Below are positions 33,975 through 46,025 of a stretch of 64,000 bases of DNA, piece by piece (the first letter of the stretch is position 1; the number at the start of each line of letters is the position of its first letter). The notes beneath the pieces were generated by a model. That model saw only the letters and a list, made by a program, of their open reading frames with translations. It was not told where the DNA came from and searched no databases. The position numbers were made by a program, and so were the translations under genes. This DNA is from Trachemys scripta elegans (lineage: Eukaryota > Chordata > Testudines > Emydidae): positions 55,947,686 to 56,011,685 of the forward strand of contig NC_048306.1 of NCBI RefSeq assembly GCF_013100865.1. Reading direction: 5' to 3'.

Positions 33975-36140
33975 CTGAGAATAGACAGACAGATTGAGAG
34001 TGCTTTGCTCACTTCCTTGTGTATCAGACCTGTGTTTGGAATGGGCATGTCTGTGTGTGGTGCTGCTTTCCATACCACCCCCTTCCCCAGAGACAGCATC
34101 TGCCTAGTCCTCTCTTCAACAAAGGGGAAAATAAATTCACTGAACACTCCTAGGTGTATTTTGGTTTAAGTTTGGGTTTATTTATAGCATTAGGGGATGG
34201 AAAAATAGACAATGTACAAGTCACTGTAGTGGATTCACATGTGTAGCACATATAGATTTAGCAGCACATGCTGAGTGTGTAGGAGTGCGTGAATGGGGTG
34301 TGTGTCCAAGTAGATGAGTCAGAGGCATAATTATACATTTTTACACAGTTGGATCATTGTGGCAAGGTAAAATCCACATATTCATAGGAACAAGCCATGC
34401 CATAAAGCAACTCAAGCTCAGATAGTCTTAGCTGTTATTGACAGGATGAAAAATCTTATCTGGCATCTTATTTGGCACTGCAGTGAAGCAGTTCGTACTG
34501 CTGTAGATTTACCTGGCATTGCCAGGGTTCTGCCATTTGGAGTTCACAGTGGTGGAGGTATTGCCAGTACAAATACAGTGCTGCAGTGAGGAATCTTACA
34601 AGTCCCAACTGGTATAAACAAAACACTACTCTAAGAAAGCTCCCTCTACGTGATGTTTCCTGGCACTTGCAAGAACTTGTTATGAGGAAACTTACGCTAC
34701 TGGAGTCCTAGCTGACAGAAACAGCATAGATATGAGGATACTATTAATTTTGTTTGAAATTGGTCTTTAATGCATGTACTTGGAAATGCACAGTAGACGT
34801 TTAAACAAAAGAATTATTCATAAGGCAGGCAGGTATTCTTATGTTTGCATGACTGCTTGAATTACCAAATCCAAGACAGGCTGTAATTGTATGCCTGAGA
34901 GAGAGTGCAGAACTAAATGTAGGGGAAAACTCCAACATACAGCAGCAGATAAGCACTACAAAGTTTTCCTGCTTGATTAAATCATCCTGTTTTTTAAACT
35001 GATCATTCTTTCCCATACCCAAAAGACTCTCTACTTCAAACGCCTTCTCCAGGAGCCACCCCACATCCAAACAAGCCCCCTTAGTGATATCACACAATCC
35101 AGCCAATCTTCTATTTCTCTTCTGGGCTCAGCCAGCTGCTCTCGTCAAATTGTTCATATTCTGAGACTTCTTTGTGTTACTGGTGCCCCACAAGGCACTG
35201 CTCACCTCTGTCCCAGGAAACACTGGGATGCATGACATTTGAAAAGAGCAGTCTACCAAATCCAGCAAAGAGTTCCCTTGTAGCAGAGGATCCCATAGGT
35301 CTATAGTGTGTCCTTTTGGGGTCAAAGAGAGGGAGCTGGAGAGCAGAGAAAGGAAAGGGGCAGTACTCTTCCATACTCATCTGAAGCTAGCTAAAATGCT
35401 TGTTGCTAAAATGTGGAAATGTACAGGGCAAAATCTGTAACTGGTTGGCTTGAAAAAAATCCATGGCATTATTACTAAGGAGAAATTAATTCATTTGTTC
35501 AAAGACAAATTGCTAGGGTCCCCTATTTTGATCTGGTAAAAGAAAATTCCCAGCTGGCTAACAGAAATTTGCTGGATTTGAATATACTTGAGAGAACACT
35601 TAGGACAATATCCTCTGGTGCAGGTGACCTACATATAGTGTAAAACCAGGGCAAGATGGGGAAAGTAGCTTTATAGCCTTCAAGAACAGAATTTATCAAC
35701 TCTCCATAGGGTACATGCCTTTCTGAGAAGCTCAAGACTGCTGTAACTAGACTCAGGACCACAAAGCTGAAATCATACAACTATCTTTATCTTCATAACT
35801 TTTGCCTCTACCTGCACTTCACACACATGCAGATTTTACAGCTTTGTGCTCTGTTGTATACATTATATGTTCTTTGCATTTTGTAAATGACAACTCTGAA
35901 TGTATTTAGGATGCTAGTTTTCAACCTTGTTATCTGATCCTTCAAATAAAATTTAAACTATTTGTATGTTTTGTTTAAATAGATTCAGTTCCAGTTCAGG
36001 GAAAGGGTAGAGCTCATGTTTTCCAAACCAGTATCAATCCCCTGCAAATGCCAAGTTAAAAATAAAACGCTGTCATCTTGAATACAAAATTGGTTGTTGG
36101 ATTTTTTGCAAATAATTCAGGGTCAGATAATAGCACTCAC
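33975..36140 (-). other. NGEF: NGEF intron, nothing recognised
   Basis: No repeat or extra exon was identified. Minus-strand open frames at 34801-35106 and 35523-35780 start with ATG but show no domain, no conserved text and no splice linkage. Confidence 0.45.
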
Positions 36141-36293
36141 AGAAGTTGCTTGTAAGCTCTCTCCTGGTAGGTCTGGTTGGAGACGTAGGTTACATACACC
36201 GAGAAGTGATTAACTGTGTGCTGGTAGACAATGTCGCACACATCTGAGATCACAATGTTCTCTTCCACCCGCTGCTCAAGATCTAAGAGGAAA
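36141..36293 (-). CDS. NGEF: NGEF exon: DH domain, middle
   Basis: The acceptor is ctcatctag (cta on + at 36294-36296). A nearer TAG at 36283-36285 would drop FLLD and break phase with the exon at 36520. The frame reads R-FLLDLEQRVEENIVISDV, then CDIVYQHTVNHFSVYVTYV and SNQTYQERAYKQLL, with donor gtgagtgc. This is the DH segment between conserved regions 1 and 3. The exon is 153 bp, with visible-fragment residues 194-243 plus split codons on both sides. Confidence 0.97.
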
Positions 36294-36519
36294 CTAGATG
36301 AGAAAACCAGAATTCATATTAATCATGACCTGCAATTAAAGTCTTGGACCCAAACAGTTTGGAGGGGAAACCAATTAGTACTATTGCAGATTCTTTAAAA
36401 GGGGTTAAGTCTTCACCCAGTCGGCTCCTCTGTCCCTCCAGAACAGAAGTCATCTGAGCTAGTAGCAAGACCCTGTTCCCAACTCAGCAGAGCCAAAAGA
36501 CTAATAGCAGTTGTCTTAC

Positions 36520-36680
36520 CGTTCACTAACAGCCATGACATCCAGGACGTTGGAGAAGAGGATGTGAGCCTCAGATGGATGTAAGATCTTTTTCAGACGT
36601 TCATTCTCCATGAAGTGAGATACCAGCAGATTCAGACTCTTGTAGTATGAGGCTTCAGAAGTGACCAGTTCAAACATGGC
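36520..36680 (-). CDS. NGEF: NGEF exon: start of DH domain (CR1)
   Basis: The acceptor ttttcctcaag precedes GCCATG, and the frame reads AMFELVTSEASYYKSLNLL, then VSHFMENERLKKILHPSEAH and ILFSNVLDVMAVSER, with donor gtaagac. ELVTSEASYYKSL is conserved region 1 of the DH domain, including the glutamate that contacts switch 1 of Rho GTPases. The exon starts in phase 0 directly after the LQE of the exon at 45081. Visible-fragment residues are 140-192. Confidence 0.98.
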
Positions 36681-37200
36681 CTTGAGGAAAATCCCAAAAA
36701 AGAAACATCAACAACATAGTAGTAGGTTGAGAGTTCATAACATTCATTGTGCACTCTACCTGTAAAAAGACACTATGAAAGCTCACGGGCTTGCTTAGTG
36801 ATAATGAAAACATTCATACTGCGTGCTACTGACACAGTCCTGTACGGTTAACCATCTATTCCTGAATCAGTCAGTTTGGCTCCAAAATGCAATAAAAACT
36901 CAAATTGTACAATAGTAGCATCCTCTTATGTACTATATATGATTATGGCTAGGAAAGTGACTCTGAAATGGTACCTTGGTATGGCACACAACTTCTGAGG
37001 CCTGTGTGATTAGTTTACTGACAAAACAGAGTTGTACTGCTGTGTGCACTGCAGAGCCAACCTACTGTACCATAGTTGTAGAAAAACAATATAGCATCAG
37101 AAACAAATTGCTCACCAGTAACTGAGTTCCTTAAGAATATACAGGTCCACACCCTTAGAATATGCCTGTGCATACCATACGAGCCTGAAATTCTCTAGAC

Positions 37201-37467
37201 CAGTAGTTCTCAGCCAGGGATACGCGTACCCTGGGGGTACTCAGAGGTCTTCTGGGGCTACAATATTTATATTCCAATTGATTTATTTTATAATATTATA
37301 AAAATTAGAAATTAAGCAATTTTTCAGTACTAGTGTGCTTTGACACTTGTATTTTTATGTCTGATTTTGTAAGCAAAGAGTTTTTAATGGAGGTGAAACT
37401 TGAGGTATGTAAGACAAATCAGACTCCTGAAAGGGGTACAGTAGTCTTGAAAGGTTGAGAGCCACTG
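37201..37467. mobile_element. hAT MITE with CTAGA-centred TSD
   Basis: The left end CAGTAGTTCTCAGCC and the right end, reverse-complemented, CAGTGGCTCTCAACC are inverted repeats. The flanks CTCTAGAC (37193-37200) and GACTAGAA (37468-37475) share the central CTAGA (5/8 match overall). It resembles the element at 1867-1998 in target preference. Confidence 0.75.
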
Positions 37468-37829
37468 GACTAGAAAGCTTTGATTGTTTGAGGGGGAGAA
37501 GGGAAAGACCCTGACTCAAGCCATGGAACACTCCATGCAAGACTATATAATGAGGCAGAGCTCTGGCACACTTTTGGTTCCTTCCACTTCCTCAAAGTCT
37601 TACAAACTCTGAAGATGTGGGGGTGGGAAACTATACTGATGATCTACTTGATGAACTCAAGTTATGGGTGAATAACTTTTCTCTTTTGACTAGGTTCAAT
37701 ACAGATCCCCTCTTGGGAGACTGGCAGGCAATGAGGACCAGCAAGGAGGTGGTACTGAAGAAGGTATCAACTAAACAATGACTGCAGAATTGCTCTTCAA
37801 ATAAGGCCCCATGGGTCTAGAACCCAGGC

Positions 37830-39430
37830 CTGTAGAGCTACCAGGCAGCTGACAGCTCCAGGCCATCACCCAGCTGCAGTTGTAACCAATCTGTGCTCCG
37901 CTTCCCATGACCCACTGTGGACACAGACTCTGGGAAGCTTCACCTCAAGGGTTTGACCAACAGCAGCCCCATGGCTCCTGATCAGCTCCCTACCCTATAT
38001 AAACTCAATGTGCATTCCAGGAAGTATCCAGGCAACAACCCAGATCTTCTGTAGCTACTATGACCATTCCTGCTCCTTGCCCTTGAATTCCTGACTTGAC
38101 CTCTGCTTGATTTGAATTTCTCCTCTTGACTTGAACCATGAAACCTGACTCGGAATCTGGCCATTGGTATTGACCCTGGCCTGGACCTGACTATGAACTT
38201 CTCTGCTACTCTCAGCCCTATTATCACAGCTCACAAAGGAGAACCAAGCTCTGCGCAGGTAGTCCACCCAACTCCATGAAGGAAACATGGCACTGTGGGC
38301 CCAGCTGGCACAGCACTCTGCAGACAACCAGATGCTACAAGAGCAGGTGGCCCAGCTGCAGGATGAGAATGCCGCATACCTGGACCCAGTCTCCCTCCTA
38401 GAACTTTTCAATGGGGACTGCAAAAATTCAGGGGGTTGTTTACCAATGCTGCTGCTGTTTCTGCTCCACCCCCAGTCTTAACCCACTAACCAAGTGAAAG
38501 TAGGACTCATTATTTGTCTCCTGACGGGAGATGCATTGGACTGGGCCTCATCCCTACTCAAATGAGTGAGCCCAATGCTATCAAACTGGATTACCTTCCT
38601 CCAAAAAATCTCCACCATATTTGACAATCCCCACCATGCCTGCTTTGCAGAGGTGGCCCTCTGCAAATTTCAGCAGGGACAGGGTCCAGCCTCTTCTTGT
38701 CCCCCAGTGGCCTCCAAATGAACCTCCAGAAAGTGGAGGCAGTACAAACCTGGGAGCCCTCCAAAAACTTCAAGGAGCTACAACGCTTCCAGGGGTTCAC
38801 TAACTTTTATAGGTGCTTTATCTCGGGGTTTTCAGGCCAAACAACTCCACTGACAGCAATTCTCCACACTGATGCCATCTTCACCTGGTCTCCAGAGGCC
38901 CAATAAGCATTCAACTGGCTGAAGACAACCTCTACCAGTGCCCCAATCCTGGACCTTCCCGACCCAGGACACCCTTTGTCGTTGCAACTGATGCCTCCAA
39001 TGTGGCAATTAGGACCACTCTCTCCCAAAGGCATGGTCCCCGACCGCACCTCCACCCTTGAGCCTACTATTCACGGAAGCTAACTCTGGTCAAACAGAAC
39101 TACGCAATTCTAGATAAAGAGCTTCTAGCCATCAAAGCAGCCTTTGAAGAATGGCATCACTATCTGGAATACACAGATCATAAAATATTGCAGCACCTCT
39201 GCCGAGCCACAGTGCTGAACCAAAGGCAGCTTCGCTGGGTCCTATTCTTTACACTCTCCAATTTCACCATCACATACCACCAGGGGCCCCAGAACAAGAT
39301 GGCTGATGCCTTGTCCCGAAAAGGGGAACATCTCACCAGCCAAGAGTCTCCCCATGTGAAGTCCCTATGCATTCGTAAGCCCCGGTGCTTCCTGGATGCC
39401 ACAATTCCCCAGATCTCACGTCACTGATCT
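37830..39430 (+). mobile_element. Degenerate Ty3/Gypsy retrotransposon relic
   Basis: Pieces appear in the expected order. LTR/leader-like sequence with 'ccctatataaactcaatgtg' (about 37991) comes first. Next is a gag-like coiled segment (QMLQEQVAQLQDENAAYLD, about 38330-38390). An RT C-terminal or connection segment follows (ELQRFQGFTNFYRCF, about 38778-38820), then an RNase H end with NKMADALSRKGEHL (about 39294-39336). Most of pol is deleted, including the RT catalytic region, and frames are broken. No 3' LTR was recognised. Confidence 0.7.
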
Positions 39431-39999
39431 TCTCAGCTACAGGGAAGGAGCCTCAAGAGATGAAAATCTCTCCTGTTCAGCTGAAAAAGATTTTCTAGCC
39501 AATAGTTCTAAACTCTCCCACATAGCTTTTTAGCTTTTCCTGAAAAAAAGTTTCTCCAAAAGTCATGGAAGAGTGACCCAAACTACTAATTGCAAAGACT
39601 TGAGACCTGTGTGATTGTATCTGATTCTGTTGCAACAGATGATCCAGAAGGGGTAGCAGAAGCAAGGATTGGCTCTTTTACCAAAGCCAATATATATATC
39701 AAACTGTCTGGCCCACTTTAGGGCTACCAACAGAACTGAGTCAACCAGTTCCAGCATGTTACTTTTCAGACACCTGCTTGACCATTTTGGGGTTTACTGG
39801 CCTCTGAACCAATCCCCAGGAGCAGTAGACCAAATAGGGTTGCAGATGGAATGCTGCACGTCCTCGCACAAGACAGATTTGCTCACAGCTCAAAGGAACA
39901 GTTCTGGTGGTTGGGAGAGCCTGTCCCTTTCACATACATCTTGACTTTATACCTGCAGTGCTCGCCATAAGCAGCTTTACAGCTGCTTCGTATTGGGAC

Positions 40000-40225
40000 T
40001 TAAGTGATGGTGAGCCTTACGATTAAGAGATTGGACTGAGACTCAGGAGATCTGGAATCTATTTGTAACTTCATCACACTTCTTTTGTGCCAATTCACTT
40101 GAGCAATTCACTTAACATCCATGTGGCTTGTTTCCTCATCTGCAAACTAGGGAAAACACCACTACCTCTGAGGGGTGTTGCAACAATTAACTCATTGCCT
40201 ATTAGTGTTCAAATACTACAGGAAT
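40000..40225 (+). mobile_element. tRNA-derived turtle SINE
   Basis: A-box-like 'gtgagccttacgattaagag' and 'ggactgagactcaggagatc' are followed by 'cttgtttcctcatctgcaaa' and 'ggggtgttgcaacaattaac'. It is older and more divergent than the copy at 25610. Confidence 0.7.
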
Positions 40226-41548
40226 AGGGCACCCTTCAGATGTCCATTGTTGTTTAGTGCTGTAAGTTTACTCAGTCATGTGCAAGAAGTGAGCTGTGCC
40301 AAACAAATAACTGAGACCCACAATAGAATTATTCAGGCTGGGGGCTGTGCCTTTATTGGAGCTGTCAGAGAAAGGAATGAGGCAAACCTCCATAAGGATT
40401 CATAAGGTATATGTTAGGAATTTCCCTTTGAGTCACCTCTTTGAAGTCAAACCTGTCTTCTGAATTCCTGAAACAACAAAATACCAATTTCACTGTTGTA
40501 GACCCCAAATCCAATTCTAGACCGTGATGGAGCTGGGACCAGGAAAAGAGGAATGGCAGACGCAGCTTAGTGCATGATGTGGCTCCCTCCTCTCTTCTGG
40601 ACAGTACTGACCAGGCATCTAGTAGATCAGTGGTCTCAAACATCCAGCCCATTTGATGTATGTATGTGGCCTTCATGGAATATTTGATTTTCTCCAAAAA
40701 TCTAATTTTTTTAAAGAAAAAAGATTCTATCCTCAGGTTATCCTCAAAGATAACCATAGAAAATTTAAACCGAATGTAAACTGATGCAGTGTTATCTTCC
40801 TAAGTTTGCAGACAGCCAGAAACAATGGCTTAGAAGTGTGGACCACACTATCCTATCAATCTCATGGGATTTTAACTAATTAAGACACTTTAAATGAGTT
40901 TTTCATCCCAGATCACTCAGAATCAAGCAGAGCAGGGACTTGAAACTGGTCTCACACTCCTAGGCTGGTGCCCTAATCACCAGGCTCCAGTGTGTTGGAG
41001 TAATCTCTCTTGCTCATGCCATCATGTGACCAGAGAGCCTTGGACCCAAAAACCTTCCTTACAAAAATTTAATCAAAACAAATATGTCTCCATGAAATGT
41101 TCTGACTTTGAAACAGCATATTTTGCCAAAATTTCATTTTGGCAAAGATGTTCTGATGAGATCTACTAAGCACCTAACATTCCTTGAAACCAGTGAATGT
41201 CCTAAAGCTGAGGAAAAAGAAGCTAGTATAGGAAAATCAATAGAGACTGTAGTGGATGGAAGGAGCCAGAATGGAGTAAAGTTATAATGGGAACAAGAGG
41301 GAGAGACTGAAAAGGAGAGAAGAGGACAGAACAGGGGAAGAAAAATGAACTGGCCAACAAAACTTCCATTTAAGATTAACACCAACAATGCTCAGCATAT
41401 AATTTTTGACCCATGCTGAAGAAGTTTCTCTAAAATTGTTTCAACTCAATAAACCTTGATTAAAAGTTTTCTTCTTAATTCTGTGTAACCAGCTTTTCAA
41501 AGTCTAATATCTTGGTGACACAATTTGTTTTTAACCTACAGTACTACT

Positions 41549-42508
41549 CAGGGGCAGCGAGTTATATGGACCTGTGGTGCCCAGGCTCCAGCAATATTCA
41601 GGGTCCAGGGGCCCGATTCCAGCAATGTTTGGGGCCAGGTCTCTTCCCCCAACCCCTGCCGCCTCTGCGTGCCTCCCCTGAGTGTCCCTCAGTCCCCACC
41701 CACCTCCCCCGGGCGCCTAAGCGTCCCTTCCTCGAGCCAGTGGTTCCCCCCTGAAGCTCTGCCCTGTACTCTGCTCTGCCAGCTCCCAGCATCAACTGCC
41801 ACCACTGGGTCCTAGCACCCCCCATCCACTAGTACCAGGGCAGGCTGCCCCTGCCCTTCTGCCTCGGACCCTTCCCTTTTCCGGCAGGACTCTCCACCAG
41901 CACAGAGTGCGCCCACAGTCACCGCTCCTGCCCCACACTGGGCAAGGGGCAGCCCCATGCCCCACCCCCAGTGAGGCTACAGTGAGGGGCAGCAGCAGGG
42001 GAGAAGGGGCACATGTGATGCCAGCCCCCTGCCAGTACCCACCACAGAGGAGGTAAGGGGGCTTCCTGGACCTGAGAGGGGCCCTAGGAGCACAGGAGGA
42101 GAGAGGGGGTCCCCTCCCCCAGAGCTCGCTTAGGGTTACTGCTGGTGGGGAGAGGGCTGGGGGGAGTCATCCTCTCTGGCCTCAGCCCCAGGGCAGCCTG
42201 CCTGCCCCCCAAACTCCTCGTCCCTGGCCCTGTCCCACCCCAGAGCCTGCATCCCCAACCAGAGCCCTCATGCCCCCGCACCCTAACCATCTGCCCCAGC
42301 CCCGTCTTGAACCCCTCACCCCTGTATCCCAACCCGCTGCCTGAGCCGCTCCCACACCCCAAACCCCTCATCACCAGCCCCACCCCAGAGCCCTCACATT
42401 TTTACATTATTTTAAAAAATATATATCGGCTTACAAGGCAGGTCTAGGGGGGTGGAACTTGGACCTGTTCTGAGCACCACCAAAAATTATACAAACCTGC
42501 CGCCCCTG
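41549..42508. mobile_element. 960-bp hAT-like MITE, perfect TSD GTACTACT
   Basis: It begins CAGGGGCAGCGAGTTATA and ends (reverse-complemented) CAGGGGCGGCAGGTTTGT. GTACTACT lies on both sides (41541-41548 and 42509-42516). The interior is C-rich and non-coding. The precise duplication suggests a comparatively recent or well-preserved insertion. Confidence 0.88.
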
Positions 42509-43396
42509 GTACTACTTATACACTCAAGTAATTTAATTTATGGTCACTTGTTCCAAGCCCTCCCCCATTACATTCACATTCTGTCACTTCCTCCAGGGCA
42601 GTTCACTGTGAGAACCTGAGTAATGTCTCTTCTGGCTTGTTCTTCTATTTTTTGCATCATTAAATTATCTTCCATATAGTTCAAGAATGCCCTTGATGAT
42701 TCATGTTTTGCTGTGCTTAATGCTCAGCAGATGTCTGGATAATTAAAGCTACCCATCGGTTATTTAGTCATTTCTGATAATTATTCCAATAACATGTCAC
42801 TTTTTGTCATTTCCTCCTGACCCCTGTGGTCTACAACACATGTCCATGGCGAGTTCTTTTGTTTTTCCCATTCCTATGTTTCAGCCCACGTTATCTTGCA
42901 GTCACACTTCCTGTTGTTATTTTATATTTTTCTGCTCTTGTGTTCACTTCTGATGTAAAGTGCTACCTCATCCTTCTTTCCTCTTTATGTCTTGCCTATC
43001 CAGGGTCATAGCTATATTAATATTCTAATCAGTGACTCACCCCTTCCACCATATTTTGGTAGTGTGAACAAGGTAATAATTGGTGTCATGAAGTACCACT
43101 TCCTGCTCTTCCTACTTATTACCCAAATTTCTTACATTTTGTATTTTTAAAAAGAGTGAATTCTATTGCTCCTTTTATTGGTCATTGCTAACTCCCATCA
43201 TCTTGTATTCAATCCTTCTCTGCTTAAAGTGTTACTGGGGTAAACAAAACGTCTTACCCCATCTGTCCTATTTTAAAACCTACCTAAATCAACCCTGCTA
43301 GCTTTGAACAAAGACAGCTAATATCCCATATGCTCAAACAAAAACCATTGTCTAGTCTTCACTCTCTACAAAAGATATTCCAGTGTTATAAGTAAC

Positions 43397-43512
43397 GCTA
43401 TGTTTTAGTCATGGGTATTTTTAGTAAAAGTCATGGACAGGTCACTGGCAGTAAACAAAAATTCATGGCATATGACCTATCCAAGACTTGTACTATATAC
43501 CCCTGACTAAAA
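43397..43512. repeat. Fold-back repeat end
   Basis: 'tagtcatgggtatttttagt' on the left pairs with 'tactatatacccctgacta' on the right, and 'catggacaggtca' pairs with 'gacctatccaagac'. It merges into GC-rich sequence to about 43800. Confidence 0.6.
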
Positions 43513-43813
43513 CTTGGGCTGGGGGGCTGCGGGTGCTCTGGGGGCGTGGGCCGGGGGAGGGGGCACCACAAGTGCTGGGGGGAGAGGGCGGTGGCGGTGT
43601 GCGGTCCAGGACCCCCACTGGTGCTGGGGGGTGGGAGGGTTGGCAAGTCTGGCAGGCTTCCTATCTGGCTCTGCACGGCTCCCCAGAAGCAGCAGGCATG
43701 TCTCTGCAGCTCCTAGGGGGAGGAAAGGACGGGGGGCTCTGCGTGCTGCTGCTGCTGCTGCCATGAGCACTGTCTCCACGGCTCCCACTGGCCAGGAAGA
43801 GCCTCCTGGCCCN

Positions 43814-43839
43814 ACTTCTTCGGATGCATCCGAAGAAGT
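43814..43839. repeat. Perfect 26-bp palindrome next to an N
   Basis: ACTTCTTCGGATG is followed at once by its exact reverse complement. The single ambiguous base of the window, N at 43813, touches its left end. The right half continues into a partial copy (about 43829-43905) of the SINE-like repeat seen at 19243-19380 ('gaagaagtgaggtttttac...acgaaagcttatgccc'). Confidence 0.9.
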
Positions 43840-44703
43840 GAGGTTTTTACTCACGAAAGCTTATGCCCAAATAAATCTGTTAGTCTTTAAGGTGCCACCA
43901 GACACAGAATTTTAAAATATTGTGCGCAGAATTTTAAAATTTTTGGCACAGAATTCCCCCAGGAGTAAGTGCTTCTGATGGAGTGTCTGTACACCATCCT
44001 GGTTGAAGAATGAAGGAGTTAAATCTCTTCACTGGCCTGAGAGGAAAAATATCCCAGAGAGACTGCCTGAGGTGCAAAGCCTTTAGACAGTAGCTAGTAA
44101 CAGTGGCCCCAGGGGCTGCTGAAAGGTGGGGCCAACAGCTTTGTCCCAGGAGCAGGGAAGCCATAATGAATGTTTTCACTAATGTGTGCATCACTGCGAC
44201 AGCCCTGAGTGTACAGTCAACAACCCACTCAACGCATTATTTGACACAGCCCTATAAATTAACAGTACAAAAACCATATTCAGAGATAGCATAGTCTGTG
44301 CAGTTAAAGTGCTCACACATCCTTATTGACCCAGTTTTGCGTACTGCAGTCATCATTCTGTTTTAAAGTAAGGACTGACTCAAAGGATCAACACTGCAAA
44401 ATAAGGAAACTCCACTGGGACTGGTGACCAACTGTTTAATTCCTTTTATTCCAATTCATTTTTAATTATATTAAACAAAGTCAATCTTCCTAGGAATGAC
44501 AGAAAGTATGATTCCTTCCTCTGACACCAGAAGAGGATTATCTGGCATGGAGGGAGGCCAAAGAGGGTACTGTAATTAGTACTTCATTGATCCTTTACCT
44601 CCTTGTAAATCAGTAGTAGCAGTAATGAGAAGCTATGTTCTCCACTGTTGCTATTGAGGTTGCCAGTAGCAAGATTCTCTTCTGGTGATGGGGTAGGATA
44701 CAG

Positions 44704-44869
44704 GCAGGGCTTAAATTCTCAGAGATTATTTCCAGAAGTCTCCCATAACTCTCACCCCATTCAGGGCTCTGGGCTTCAGCGAGGCGGGCGCCAGGGCTTC
44801 AGCCTCCACAAGAGGCACCAGGGCTCCCGCGGGTTTGAAAATAATAGGCTCTGGCTGAATTTAAGCCCG
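44704..44869. mobile_element. 166-bp MITE with 7/8 TSD
   Basis: The ends share inverted GGGCTTAAATT (left 'gcagggcttaaattctcag', right 'tgaatttaagcccg'). The flanks are GGATACAG (44696-44703) and GGGTACAG (44870-44877). Confidence 0.75.
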
Positions 44870-45080
44870 GGGTACAGAACTTCCTCATGCTCTTTGGAAA
44901 GTGAAATTCATTAGCATTCTGGGGGTATGACATATGGGGGTATGACAATCTGTCACTGGCTGCAGTGGAACTTCCTTATTTTTGAATGTTGATATTTTGA
45001 CTTAAGTGACTCTAGTCACACCGACTTTAAGCAAAAACCCAGCAGAAAAACTCTTTATTCCCTCTCATGCCTTCCATTAC

Positions 45081-45355
45081 CTCCTGCAGTTTGATCTCAT
45101 CTGGCTGAAGGATATTCAGGACACCGCTGCTCCTGATCTCTGGAAGATCCTGCCACAAGTTAAACCTGGAGGTGGAGTTCCTGAGCAAGCTGATTTGGGG
45201 AAGAGTCCTGCTTTCTGCAGTATTTGTGGATTCTGCCTCTGATGATGTCTCCTCACCAGTTGAGCACTCCTCAGGGTCTGTCTGTGCATCTTGCAGTCGT
45301 CTGGTTTCAATCTCCTGAAGTGTAGATTTATCTCGATATTCCTGATACAAGAGCC
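45081..45355 (-). CDS. NGEF: NGEF exon: acidic linker before the DH domain
   Basis: The acceptor ggcttctag is followed by GG completing the glycine from the exon at 63108. The frame reads LLYQEYRDKSTLQEIETRRL, then an acidic, serine-rich stretch (DPEECSTGEETSSEAEST), RTLPQISLLRNSTSRFNLW, QDLPEIRSSGVLNILQPD and EIKLQE, with donor gtaatg. The 275-bp exon is phase 0 at its 3' end. The acidic stretch is short here, whereas human NGEF has, as I recall, a long run of glutamates at this point. The linker is disordered in character. Visible-fragment residues are 48-139. Confidence 0.97.
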
Positions 45356-45827
45356 CTAGAAGCCAACATGATGGTTAGAGAGTTTTATTGAACAATATAT
45401 GGAAAAGAATATGGATTTATTTTGGCGTGAATATTTTACTTTAGTTCATCAAAGCAAAGAGGTAGAAAGCATCCATTCCAGAGTGAAAGAAAAAGCCAGA
45501 TGTTGATTTCCCAGCCTCAACCAAAAGCGGAAAGAATAAAATTACAAAACTGGAAGTACATGCAGAATCCGATGAATCCACTATCAGTTTCTATATGTGA
45601 AAATGGAACTGTCTCATTTCTCAGTGGGGTCTTTAGAAAGGTCTGCAAGAAAAGGCTCTTCCCTTATCTTTCTATAATGCTACTACACTATTAAGGATCT
45701 ACATATCTGCTGGGGAGGTGGCATTATATAAATCTGTTTTACTTTAATCCCCATTAAAGACAAGGGAGCATCTTCCATTGATTTCAATGGGGATAGGATC
45801 AGGTCCTTAAAGAGGAAGGGTAATCAG

Positions 45828-46025
45828 GTCATTAAAGTACTAGATAAACCAGGGATCAGGAGACCTGGGTTCTGTTCCTGGCTTTGCCACTAACTTCCTG
45901 GGTGAATTTGAGCATATCACTTAATCTCTCTGTGCCTCTGTTCTCTGTGATACTTCACAGTGGATAAATTATTTAATGTTCATGAGGTGCTTGAATATGA
46001 CGGTGACAAGTGCCAGCCATAGAAA
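45828..46025 (+). mobile_element. tRNA-derived turtle SINE
   Basis: 'tcaggagacctgggttctgt' and 'tcctggctttgccactaact' are followed by 'cttaatctctctgtgcctct', the expected order for this SINE family. Its 3' part is diverged. A short hairpin (CCATTGATTTCAATGG) precedes it at about 45775-45792. Confidence 0.75.

Larger units (their letters stand above)
36681..45080 (-). other. NGEF: NGEF intron, 8.4 kb, repeat-rich
   Basis: It contains a small hAT MITE (37201-37467), a Gypsy relic (37830-39430), a SINE (40000-40225), a 960-bp MITE (41549-42508), fold-back material with a perfect palindrome and an N (43397-43905) and a MITE (44704-44869). The remaining sequence was not classified. Confidence 0.7.
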
